A stretch of 64,000 bases of DNA. Origin: Companilactobacillus heilongjiangensis. GTDB lineage: Bacteria; Bacillota; Bacilli; Lactobacillales; Lactobacillaceae. Within the stretch, counting starts at the first letter, position 1. Every line of letters starts with the position of its first letter. A program made the translations under genes and the position numbers. A model generated the notes under the pieces. That model was not told the origin of the DNA. It did no database searches and saw nothing but the letters and a program-made list of their open reading frames with translations. This document shows, piece after piece, positions 51,974 through 61,188 of this stretch. Location of the stretch: positions 1,860,001-1,924,000 of the forward strand of contig NZ_CP012559.1 in assembly GCF_000831645.3 (NCBI RefSeq), given 5' to 3'.

Positions 51974-54923
51974 AGACACTATCTGATAAATTCCAAGTAA
52001 TTGTTCCATTGTAATTTCCACTTGGAACTAATCCAGAATTAACATGCAATAAAACTCCCTGATTTTTAGCCCAGAATTTAGAAACATCCGTTGTTTCGCG
52101 TGTTGGATTAACCTTTGTATCCTTGTCAATTAAAACTGGATTATTTTGAAGTGATGAAGTATCACCATTTTTATCGATGAAAATCAAGCCACCATTGAAA
52201 GCATCGCCACTCTTGTTAACTAACGTGCTACTTTCAGCGGTTAGCGTCCAAACGGTATTAGTACTTTCAACTTGAATACCCCAATCATCTTGACGGTCAA
52301 TTGTTTGAGCTCGATCATTGGCACGAATAAATTGAAAATCATACTCGCCCTTACTTTCCAAAAATAGCTCTTTATCCAATACATTAACATTATATACTTG
52401 CGAATTGGATTTTCTTCCATGGGTATCAGTTACATACAAAGTGATGGTGTGTGCTTTAACTGATAAATCAGAGAACACTTTGTCAAAGCTATTAGTTGCG
52501 GCATTAGTATCCCCAGTAAGTTGTTCACTTGCTTGATCAGTGCCATCGACATTGATATGTAAAGTCATATCAGAGTTTTTGAATTCCGTACCATCGGCGT
52601 AACTTATTTTTCCACTTAACGTAGTATCCTTGTTCACAAACGTTGTGAGGTCAGTTTTATCAGCCGTCAAATTCAACGCTGTATCAGGAACAGTCACGTT
52701 ATATGACAATGTGTTCGATTTCAAAGCCGGCGTTGCACTATCAGTTAAGTAAATATCAACTTTATTGGTCTTACCAGCTTCAATCAATTTAGCAGGAATA
52801 TTGGCGGTAAATTTACCGCTAGTTATTGAATCATCCCCGCTGAGTTTAGAAGTGGTTTCGGTTCCATTTACAACTGTATGAAGTGTCATATCGGAATTTT
52901 TGAAACTGCTACTATCGTTATAATTATCAGTCGCATCAATTGACAGATCAGTATTTCCGACTGCGGTCAAATCACTGGGACTGTCTGAATTAATCTTTAA
53001 TTGTTTATCGGCAACCGTGACATTATAAGTTACTGTATTCGAAGATAATGTGTCCGCAATGCCATCTGAGCCGACATACTTAGGATCGACAGCTCTCACA
53101 GTAATCGTATGATCACCGACATCTGCACTGCTGAACGGAATTGTGAATTTTCCATTGACGCTCGTATCTTTGACTAACTTGGCATCCCCATCATCAATTG
53201 AGACGTAAAAATCAATATCGTTATTATCAATCGTTTGATTTTTATTGGTATCATTTTCAACAATCTTCATATCACCAGTTAAATCCACTGGCAAATTAGG
53301 TGATGTTGTAACTTTATCAGCCGAAGTTTTAGTAAGTGTAAAAGTTGCTCTGGAAGCCTGAATCATAAATGGTGGTGTTTGCACATCAGTCTTGTAATTT
53401 TCACCTTCCAAAGTTGCGTGAGAAAGTGGAACTTGTAAAGCACTTTGGGTATCAGGAACATCATTAGCAGTTGTGTTTAGTTGAACATCCGCCCATTTAT
53501 TATTTAAACTCAAAGCTTTTGTAGTTGGAAATGATAATTCTCCGTTCTTCACAGCATCAGAAGGAATTACTTCTGAATCACCGTCTTCATAAATAACTTT
53601 CCCGATATTGCCTTTACTATCAGCATCGACAGTAACATTATCTGGTATGTTAGCCGTTGCCGTTACTGGCTTCATATCTTGTTTACCAGATTGATACTTT
53701 AACATGTAATTAAAACGTAATTTATCTTTAGGATGAACAGTTGTCGTTTCAGCTAAAGTTTTATCACTATCTTTCATAACATCAGTGCTGGAACTGACCT
53801 TTGTTTTATTGGTTTCATCAACAACATAAGCGTTACCATCTGCTTCAACAATTGATGGTAATTCCTCAAAAACAACCGCATTCGTGGCACTGTTATTAGT
53901 ACTATTAGCAGCTGTAAAGCCATAATATAGTGGTGTTCCGGCTGTAGCATTTAGATACTTTAAATCCAAATCTATCGTCTGTGAAATTGGTGTCTGATCC
54001 ATATCATGTTCAGAAGGTTTTAATCCAGCCAACGTCTTATCATTAAATTTGTAAGTTAATTTGGCTACCGTCGAACCAGCCTCTGGTGGTGTATACGTGA
54101 TTGTAAAATGGTGCCATGCCAATTGTGCCGTTTGAGGTGTTACAAAGTCGGTTTCGTAGGCATCATTATGTACCAATTCATAATATGGATTTATACCACT
54201 TGTACCCATTTTGAAATAAGCTTTTGGCAAACCTGGATATGCCCATGCTAAATGTGACATGAAATCTCTAAATCCTCTATTAGGAACATTTCCATACATA
54301 TCCATACCTTGTTGATAGCTATCCAGTGTTTGGCCTAATGTACCACCTGTTCCGCTATTAACCTGTGCAGTAGTCAATTTATTAGGCACACCGTCAAATT
54401 CCAATGCCCAACTATTCTGAATGGCTGAGGCGGCCATGGCAGTAGTACTGGACTTTCTTGATAAGTCGCTGCCCCAAACGCCAAATGATTCGCCACCAGC
54501 AATTTTACTACCATTCTTTGCAATTGCTGAAGTACCACTATTTTGCAAAACAAAAGCCATACCTTCAGAACCATAGGCTTGCGTACCACTTAAAAATAGC
54601 CAAGCAGATATCGTTTGTTTATTGCCGGTATCAAAATAATTATCGACACCATTATCACGATTGCTCCATACTGAGGAAACCTGACTATTGTTTTTACTAT
54701 TAATAACTTGAACAACATTGCCTTTTTCAACTGTTGAAGGTAATGTATCTGGACCTTGTACGAACAAAGAAGTTGGACTCAAACTGCCAATATTAATACC
54801 TGAAGGAGACACATTCATAATATCAGTATCATTAAATCCGGCATTGATTGTTGTTATATTTGTTGCCATTAAGGTAAGTAAGAAAACCATTGAATAAATT
54901 ATCCATAAACTCAATTTTCTCAA
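51972..54923 (-). CDS. Lectin-like WxL-domain surface protein 2
   Basis: 983 residues, paralogue of the gene after it. Same order: hydrophobic signal segment, lectin-like domain (about 40-360, IQNSWALEFDGVP conserved), Ig-like modules, WxL domain (DWGIQVESTNTVWTLTAESS to GTITWNLSDSV). It is about 175 residues longer because two or three additional Ig-like repeats (each with a FKNSDMTLH motif) stand between the shared Ig-like module and the WxL domain. Start is TTG 54923, with GGGGG 8 bases upstream, matching the paralogue. No DUF916/WxL cluster partner or sortase gene is nearby. Confidence 0.85.
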   Translation of the reverse strand: MRKLSLWIIYSMVFLLTLMATNITTINAGFNDTDIMNVSPSGINIGSLSPTSLFVQGPDTLPSTVEKGNVVQVINSKNNSQVSSVWSNRDNGVDNYFDTGNKQTISAWLFLSGTQAYGSEGMAFVLQNSGTSAIAKNGSKIAGGESFGVWGSDLSRKSSTTAMAASAIQNSWALEFDGVPNKLTTAQVNSGTGGTLGQTLDSYQQGMDMYGNVPNRGFRDFMSHLAWAYPGLPKAYFKMGTSGINPYYELVHNDAYETDFVTPQTAQLAWHHFTITYTPPEAGSTVAKLTYKFNDKTLAGLKPSEHDMDQTPISQTIDLDLKYLNATAGTPLYYGFTAANSTNNSATNAVVFEELPSIVEADGNAYVVDETNKTKVSSSTDVMKDSDKTLAETTTVHPKDKLRFNYMLKYQSGKQDMKPVTATANIPDNVTVDADSKGNIGKVIYEDGDSEVIPSDAVKNGELSFPTTKALSLNNKWADVQLNTTANDVPDTQSALQVPLSHATLEGENYKTDVQTPPFMIQASRATFTLTKTSADKVTTSPNLPVDLTGDMKIVENDTNKNQTIDNNDIDFYVSIDDGDAKLVKDTSVNGKFTIPFSSADVGDHTITVRAVDPKYVGSDGIADTLSSNTVTYNVTVADKQLKINSDSPSDLTAVGNTDLSIDATDNYNDSSSFKNSDMTLHTVVNGTETTSKLSGDDSITSGKFTANIPAKLIEAGKTNKVDIYLTDSATPALKSNTLSYNVTVPDTALNLTADKTDLTTFVNKDTTLSGKISYADGTEFKNSDMTLHINVDGTDQASEQLTGDTNAATNSFDKVFSDLSVKAHTITLYVTDTHGRKSNSQVYNVNVLDKELFLESKGEYDFQFIRANDRAQTIDRQDDWGIQVESTNTVWTLTAESSTLVNKSGDAFNGGLIFIDKNGDTSSLQNNPVLIDKDTKVNPTRETTDVSKFWAKNQGVLLHVNSGLVPSGNYNGTITWNLSDSV

Positions 54924-55066
54924 AAAAAGCACCCCCAATAAACATGTTTAAACATTTATCGACTTTATTATGGCACGTTTATTATTTTATGCAAATTCAC
55001 ATTTGGAAAACTTTTTTATTATGAAATAAAACATTTAATTTATAGCAACAATTTTTGTAATAAAAC

Positions 55067-55092
55067 AAAAAAAGACCGCCAATTGGCAGTCT
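55067..55092 (-). terminator. Terminator of the DUF402 gene
   Basis: Minus strand: AGACTGCCAATTGGCGGTCT, then T7. The stem has only one mispair. Confidence 0.9.
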
Positions 55093-55110
55093 AATCAGGA
55101 TATAGCAATC

Positions 55111-55644
55111 CTAATGGTGTGACAGTTCCTTATATCTTTGCATCCAAAGATCCACATAAGCTTGTGAAAATGGTCCTTTGCCTTTATCGATCCAATCAAT
55201 TAAAACGTCGACATTATAATGTAAGATCTTATCTATTTCTGGTGGATAATTCCACATTTTACTGTGTGCAGCGTACTCATCCACATCCAGCAATCTTTTC
55301 TCCCCATCAGGGAAAACTTTAACATCTAAATCGTAATCAATATATTTGATGGCCTCTTTGTCCAAAGCATATGGTGTCGCTAAATTGCAGTAATAAGATA
55401 CTCCACTTTCTCTTATCATAGTAATAATGTTGAACCAATATTTCTTATGAAAATAGACCAGTGCGGGCTCTCGAGTTACCCAACGACGTCCATCTGCTTC
55501 TGTGACAAGAGTATTCTCATTACAACCAATAATTTCGTTTTCACTTGTCTTTAGCACCATTGTTTCACGCCAAGTACGATGTAAATGACCATCATGCTTA
55601 TAACTCTGGATTGCTACGTAATCCCCTTCTCTAGGAATCTGCAT
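55111..55644 (-). CDS. DUF402 nucleoside tri-/diphosphate phosphatase (Ntdp family)
   Basis: 177 residues of the DUF402 family. In Firmicutes the family is annotated as nucleoside tri- and diphosphate phosphatase (Ntdp). Conserved features seen: [19 protein letters not shown] at the N terminus, [15 protein letters not shown] in the middle, and the C-terminal [14 protein letters not shown] and [14 protein letters not shown] segments carrying metal-binding Asp/Glu residues. Acts in the cytosol on nucleotides. Single gene with its own terminator. ATG preceded by AGAGAAGGGGA region. Confidence 0.85.
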   Translation of the reverse strand: MQIPREGDYVAIQSYKHDGHLHRTWRETMVLKTSENEIIGCNENTLVTEADGRRWVTREPALVYFHKKYWFNIITMIRESGVSYYCNLATPYALDKEAIKYIDYDLDVKVFPDGEKRLLDVDEYAAHSKMWNYPPEIDKILHYNVDVLIDWIDKGKGPFSQAYVDLWMQRYKELSHH

Positions 55645-55763
55645 AACTTACCAGCTTTCTCTAAACCTAATTCTTATCCAAAAAAAGTATACCAGAGCTG
55701 TGAAACTAATAAAAGCTATCGTTATTAAAAGTTGTTATATAACGTGTGGTGCTAATTAAATAT

Positions 55764-55957
55764 CCCGTCTACAGAGCTGGGAAATATTCACAAGCTGTGC
55801 GGAACGGTCCGAGCCAAAGAGCGGTCTCGAACCTCGGTTTGAAGCCTTGCCAAAGTTCGGCAAGTCTCCAAACACGCCCGGTGGTATAAGGACGGGAGCC
55901 CTCCTCCCGTCCTTATACCACTACCACGGCACACAAATATTTCCCAGCTCTTCCGAC
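55764..55957 (+). repeat. Cloverleaf repeat copy 18 (R18)
   Basis: The outer arms pair through AGAGCTGGGAAATATT. Left end slightly decayed (CCCGTCTACAG instead of GCCGTCTCCAG). Hairpin b is CCTTGCC/GGCAAGT, and c is the long form GGTATAAGGACGGGAG with complement, one compensated pair away from R9. No partner found downstream. Confidence 0.88.
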
Positions 55958-56094
55958 TAATTAATCGTTATCAATTGAATGTAAGAATATTCAAACTTAT
56001 TTATACTCGGTCCATTTTAATTACCAAAATATAATCGATATAAATGTTTGTAATAAATTATCAGCTAACCTCATGTGCTTATATACTCAATAAT

Positions 56095-56127
56095 ACAAAA
56101 ATAGGAAACCTCTAATTGAGATTTCCT
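56095..56127 (-). terminator. recX terminator
   Basis: Minus strand: AGGAAATCTC, loop, GAGGTTTCCT, then ATTTTT. Confidence 0.8.
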
Positions 56128-56160
56128 GCATTCATTTAAATCTTAAAAACTTCAAAATTT

Positions 56161-56931
56161 CTATTCTTCAGACCCTAGAACCTTTTTGATTTCATCAAAT
56201 TTATAACCTTTGGTCATCAAATAATTAATCAACTTGGCTGGTTTATCATAGCGATGTTGTACCTTGCTGACTAACTTTCGTAATTTTTCCAACTCTTCGT
56301 CTTCATCTGGCTCTAACTCTAAGTTTTTGATAGTTTCTTCGATAACTTCATTATCAAAACCTTTTTGATACAAGCTGGAACGGAGTTTTGTTACCATTTG
56401 CTTGAATGATGCTCGATGCTGTTTTCTTACTTGTTTTTTGGCAAATTCGGTTGCATTCTCCAACAATGTATCGTAATCAATTTCAACTACTGAATCTTGG
56501 ATAATATTATTTGGGACGCCTTTTTGAGCCATTTTCTGTTCAATAACTTTTGGTCCATTCGATGTCGTTCGCAATTGGTTGCTGATAAAACTCTTTGCAT
56601 ATGCTGCATCGTCTAAATAATGCAGTTTTTCTAAACGACTGATAACTTCGTCGACTGCATCTCGATGATATTCTTTCTTATATAGGTAGTCTTTAATTTC
56701 TTTTTTGGTCCGCAATTGATAACTCAAATAATTCAAAGCATCCCCATATGCTTTGTTAATATTCTCGGAATCTTGGATTTCTTTGATTTGCTCGTCAGTT
56801 ACTTCGACGCCATTCATCAATCTAAAATCAATTAAAGTTTGCTCTGCTACTGGGAACGCATACTTGCCATCAAGGAAAACATTGTAGCGTCCTTTACGTT
56901 TCTGTGCTTGGATTTTCGTGACTTTTGCCAA
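56161..56931 (-). CDS. recX: Regulatory protein RecX
   Basis: 256 residues. RecX binds RecA filaments and modulates recombination and the SOS response. Three-helix repeats typical of the family: LNYLSYQLRTKKEIKDYLYKK (near residue 70), then LEKLHYLDDAAYAKSFI, and the C-terminal INYLMTKGYKFDEIKKVL. The start is TTG with GAGGT 9 bases upstream; no ATG fits. Divergent from rlmD with 68 bp between the start codons, an arrangement common in lactobacilli. Confidence 0.92.
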   Translation of the reverse strand: MAKVTKIQAQKRKGRYNVFLDGKYAFPVAEQTLIDFRLMNGVEVTDEQIKEIQDSENINKAYGDALNYLSYQLRTKKEIKDYLYKKEYHRDAVDEVISRLEKLHYLDDAAYAKSFISNQLRTTSNGPKVIEQKMAQKGVPNNIIQDSVVEIDYDTLLENATEFAKKQVRKQHRASFKQMVTKLRSSLYQKGFDNEVIEETIKNLELEPDEDEELEKLRKLVSKVQHRYDKPAKLINYLMTKGYKFDEIKKVLGSEE

Positions 56932-56999
56932 TATATTATTACCTCACCATGTTATACTCTAATATGAGTTTATCGCAAAAACATTCAAAGGAAAAATTT

Positions 57000-58382
57000 A
57001 TGCCTACAAATAATATTACGCAAGAATTAAAAATCGGCGATCGGTTTCCACTAACTATTAAGCGAATTGGAATCAACGGTGAAGGAATTGGTTTCTTCAA
57101 ACACGTGATCGTCTTCGTACCAAAAGCTGTCCCTGAAGATATTATCGTCTGTGAATTGACAGATATTCACGAACGATTCTTAAATGGTCGTATTCATAAG
57201 ATCAGAAAACCTAGTCGTTTCAGAAATCCCGACACACCAGAATTAGCTGACGAAGTCGGTGGACTAGAATTTGCCCATATCAACTACAAAGATCAATTGC
57301 ATTTCAAATCAAATATCCTTCGTGAATCATTGGATAAATATAAGCCATACGCTCACGACAAATACATGATTAAACCAACAGTTGGCTCCGTTCAACAAGA
57401 AAAGTATCGTAACAAAGCTCAATTCCCTATTCAAGAAATTGACGGCGAAATTCGTTGTGGACTTTACCGAACTGGAACTCAAGATTTAGTTGACCTAACG
57501 GAAATGCCTACACAAATGGACTTAACAATGAGTGCCATGCGCAAAATCGTTCAAATGGTGAAAGATTTGGAAATTCCTGTCTTCAATCCTGAGAAAAAAT
57601 CCGGTATTTTGAGCATGATTGTCATCCGTGAATCAGTTGAATTTAACCAACTCCAAGTTACTTTCATCACACGTTCACCTAAGTTCATCAAAGAACACCA
57701 ACTAATCGAAAGAATCCAAAAAGAAATTCCCGAAGTTAGTTCAATTTCTCAAAACATCAATAAAGAAGACAAAGGTGCTGTCTGGGGAGATGAAACTAAA
57801 TTACTCTGGGGTGACGAATATCTTCAAGAAGATATCAACGGCTACCTATTCAACTTTTCACCACGTGCTTTCCTACAACTAAATTCACTTCAAACTGATA
57901 AGCTGTACGACTTAGTTTCCCAAGCACTCGAACCCAACCAACGTGACGTCTTATTAGATGCCTACTGTGGTGTCGGTACGATTGGTATCACAATGGCTAA
58001 CAAAGTTAAACAAATTTATGGTATCGAAATCATCCCTGAAGCTATCGAGGATGCTAAAGCCAATGCCAAATTAAACGAAGTCGACAACGCCGAATATTAC
58101 GTTGGTTCAGCTGATGAAATTTATCCTAAATTGTTGGAAGATGGCAAAACAGTTAACGCCGTTGTAGTTGATCCTCCACGTACTGGTTTGGATAATAAAT
58201 TGACTGCTGCTTTGAACCGTAATCCTGTTAACAAATTGGTTTACGTCTCATGCAATCCATCAACTTTGGCAAAAGACTTGGTAACTTTGACTAAAGAATA
58301 CCGTGTTATTTACCTACAACCAGTTGATATGTTCCCACAAACACCACATGTTGAAACGATTGTTAAATTAGTTAGAAGATAG
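57000..58382 (+). CDS. rlmD: 23S rRNA (uracil-C5)-methyltransferase RlmD/RlmCD
   Basis: 460 residues. N-terminal TRAM RNA-binding domain (about 10-65), a central domain, and a SAM-dependent methyltransferase domain with DAYCGVGTIG near residue 320, DPPRTG, and the catalytic Cys in YVSCNPSTLAKDL near residue 415. In streptococci one such enzyme (RlmCD) methylates both U747 and U1939; I cannot tell which sites apply here. ATG 57000 is chosen for AAAGGAAAAATTT; longer in-frame readings overlap the recX start region. Confidence 0.93.
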   Translation: MPTNNITQELKIGDRFPLTIKRIGINGEGIGFFKHVIVFVPKAVPEDIIVCELTDIHERFLNGRIHKIRKPSRFRNPDTPELADEVGGLEFAHINYKDQLHFKSNILRESLDKYKPYAHDKYMIKPTVGSVQQEKYRNKAQFPIQEIDGEIRCGLYRTGTQDLVDLTEMPTQMDLTMSAMRKIVQMVKDLEIPVFNPEKKSGILSMIVIRESVEFNQLQVTFITRSPKFIKEHQLIERIQKEIPEVSSISQNINKEDKGAVWGDETKLLWGDEYLQEDINGYLFNFSPRAFLQLNSLQTDKLYDLVSQALEPNQRDVLLDAYCGVGTIGITMANKVKQIYGIEIIPEAIEDAKANAKLNEVDNAEYYVGSADEIYPKLLEDGKTVNAVVVDPPRTGLDNKLTAALNRNPVNKLVYVSCNPSTLAKDLVTLTKEYRVIYLQPVDMFPQTPHVETIVKLVRR

Positions 58383-58410
58383 GTTTTGTTCTTCTAATAT
58401 TAGATTACGT

Positions 58411-58457
58411 AAAAAACGGACCATCAAAGATAAAAATCTTTGATGGTCCGTTTTTAT
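58411..58457. terminator. Bidirectional terminator between rlmD and the sucrose locus
   Basis: A 15-bp perfect stem (CGGACCATCAAAGAT) with A and T runs outside. Confidence 0.96.
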
Positions 58458-58479
58458 TAATCAACAATAATCAAACCCA

Positions 58480-60159
58480 CTAATTCATAGCATAAACTTT
58501 AGCTTCATACGGCCTCAAATTATTCTTTTGATCATCAGAATAGTTACTAAGCAATAATTTCTCAGAACCATTTAAATACTTATCCAATGGCCTTTCCAAA
58601 TTATCCTCAGTGAAATTACATACAACTAACCAAGTTTGATTCTCCCATTTTCTCGTATAAGCAAATGTTTTATCATCCTCAGCCATCACTAACTCAAAAT
58701 CACCTAAAGTAACTATTGGATTGTCATGTCTTAAACTAATTAATTTCTTGTAAAAATACCAAACAGAATTACGATCTTCCAACGATTCTTCGACATTGAT
58801 ATATTTATAGTTCTTATTTGATGCTATCCAAGGGGTAACATCACTAAAGCCAGCATTGACATTATCATTCCATTGCATAGGTGTCCGGGAATTGTCTCGA
58901 GAATTTTTTTCAATTCTAGCCATCATATCTTGCTTACTCAACAGATGATTTTTTTCAACTAAATCCTTATAAGCATTCAACGTTTCAATATCACGATAAT
59001 CACTCAGATCTTTAAAATGTGCATCAGTCATCCCAATTTCCTCACCTTGATAAATATAAGGCGTTCCTTGAAGTAAGTGCATTCACATTGCTAACATTTT
59101 GGCTGATAACTCTCTGTATTCCTCGTTGTCATTACCAAATCTCGACACAACACGTGGAGTATCATGATTATTCCAAAACAAACTATTCCAAGCTTTACCG
59201 TTCAAATTAACTTGCCAATTATTAATAACCTGTTTCAATTCTGAAAGTGGTGCTCTACGAGTACTCCATTTTCCAAAACCATGTTTACTATTGTCCAACC
59301 GCAAATGTTGAAATTCAAAAACCATATTCAACTCATCACGGTCAAATCCAGCATATTTCAAACCATCATCAGGTGTAATGCCATGGGTCTCACCAACAGT
59401 CATAATATCAAATTTAGAAAGTACCTCTTGATTCATCTCTTTAATGAATTCATGGACTCGAGGTCCATTAGTAACACGAGCATCCCCAAATTTACTGTGT
59501 GGCTTCAGCGGACCATCAGGCAATCCGGGTAATTTTGAAATTTGATTAATAACATCCATTCGAAAACCATCGACACCTTTTCCTAGCCACCACGTCATCA
59601 TAGTATAAATACTCTGACGCATTTGTGGATTTTCCCAGTTCAAATCTGGTTGTTTGGTTGAGAAAGTATGTAGATAATATTGATCAGTTTTCTCATCGTA
59701 TTTCCAAGCCGTTCCACCAAAAGCAGAATCCCAATTATTAGGCGGATTTCCATCTTTTCCAGTTCTCCAGAAGTAGAAGTTACGGTATTTATTATCCTTA
59801 CTTTCTCTACTTTCCTTAAACCAGCGATGTTCATCAGAAGTATGATTGACAACTAAATCCATAATAATTTTCAAACCACGTTTATGAGCTTCTGACAAAA
59901 GTTTATCAAAGTCTGCCATAGTTCCAAAGTCTTCATTAATGTTTTGATAATCACTAATATCATAGCCATTATCATCATTAGGAGATTTATAAATAGGATT
60001 CAACCAAATAACATCGATTCCTAAATCCTTCAGATAATCCAAATGTTGAATTATTCCCGGAATATCCCCAATCCCATCATTATTAGTATCTTGAAAACTT
60101 CGTGGATAAACCTGATAGACAACTGCTTGTTGCCACCACTTAATTGATTGTTCTTCCAT
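58480..60159 (-). pseudogene. GH13 alpha-glucosidase (oligo-1,6-glucosidase type) interrupted by a stop codon
   Basis: The frame encodes a GH13 enzyme of about 559 residues broken by a single in-frame TGA at 59083-59085. The first 358 codons hold the (beta/alpha)8 core: catalytic Asp in GFRMDVINQ, Glu in TVGETHG, and NNHDTPR. The next 200 codons continue directly with MHLLQGTPYIYQGEEIGMTD and the C-terminal beta domain. Both pieces are otherwise intact. Third gene of the minus-strand scr operon (23 bp after scrR). It would hydrolyse alpha-1,6/1,4 glucosides. It could be a recent pseudogene, a sequencing error, or read-through; the truncated product would lack a strand-completing part of the barrel. 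Confidence 0.85.
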
Positions 60160-60182
60160 TCTGCTGCTGACTCCTTTATAAA

Positions 60183-61163
60183 TTAAGCTGTAATTCCTTT
60201 AACTAATTTGACTGGTAAAACATATTCTTTTTCCAGACCACAATCTGGGTCATCAATTCTCTGTAACAACAGTGATACCAAAAGTGTGCTGATATCCACT
60301 AACGGTTGCGCAACAGTAGTTAATTCTGGATTGTAATTTCTAACCAGAGATGTGCCATCATATCCGACAATCCTTAAGTCTTTAGGAACATCGATTGATA
60401 ATTGTTTGGCTACATTAATCGTTAACAAAGCGGTTAAATCATCACTACAAAATACGCCATCGTAATGATATTGATTCAAAATCGATTTTATTTCCATATT
60501 CTTTAACGTCGGTGACATTTCAAAAGGTAATTCATGAACATGTGGGGTTAAGCCCTGTTTCTTCAAATAGTCTTGATAGCCTTCTAAACGACCATTAGTC
60601 GGTGAACCCTCGTGATTTTTACCTGTAAAAATTGCAATATTACGAGCTCCAGATTGATACAACGACTCAGTTGCCATAAATCCACCATCGTAGTTATCAG
60701 AACTAACGATTGGAATCTTGTCAGACAAATAACGGTCAAATGAAACAATTGGTAAACCGGATTGGCTGTATTCTTCAATACCCAAATTGTGAGCTCCCGC
60801 AATAATCCCATCAACTTGATTTGCCATTAACATCCGTATGTAATCTCGTTCCTTTTGCGGATCATCGGCACTATTACAAAGAATCATCTTATATCCTTTA
60901 GCAAATAGCATCTTTTCAATTCTGGAAACCAGTTCTCCAAAGAATGGATTTCGAATATCTGAAAAAATAACTCCAACAAGTTGAGTATGCTTCCCTTGTA
61001 GGGATCTTGCTAAACTATTTGGTTGATAATTCAATTCTTTCATTGCTGAAAATACTTTATCTTTAGTTTTTTCACTGAGATGGGCATAATTATTTATCAC
61101 TCTCGAAACTGTTGTCGAAGAAACACCAGCTAATTTAGCCACATCATCTAATTTTGGTTTCAT
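60183..61163 (-). CDS. scrR: LacI-family sucrose operon repressor
   Basis: 326 residues. N-terminal LacI HTH (LDDVAKLAGVSSTTVSRVIN, residues 5-24) with hinge LARSLQG, then a periplasmic-binding-like effector domain. It is 25 bp after scrB on the same strand and is surrounded by sucrose genes, so it is the likely repressor of scrA and scrB through the TGTAAAGCGTTTACA-type operators between them. CcpA is excluded by gene context. Confidence 0.88.
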   Translation of the reverse strand: MKPKLDDVAKLAGVSSTTVSRVINNYAHLSEKTKDKVFSAMKELNYQPNSLARSLQGKHTQLVGVIFSDIRNPFFGELVSRIEKMLFAKGYKMILCNSADDPQKERDYIRMLMANQVDGIIAGAHNLGIEEYSQSGLPIVSFDRYLSDKIPIVSSDNYDGGFMATESLYQSGARNIAIFTGKNHEGSPTNGRLEGYQDYLKKQGLTPHVHELPFEMSPTLKNMEIKSILNQYHYDGVFCSDDLTALLTINVAKQLSIDVPKDLRIVGYDGTSLVRNYNPELTTVAQPLVDISTLLVSLLLQRIDDPDCGLEKEYVLPVKLVKGITA

Positions 61164-61188
61164 TATTATTTTTACTCCAATAGGTAAC

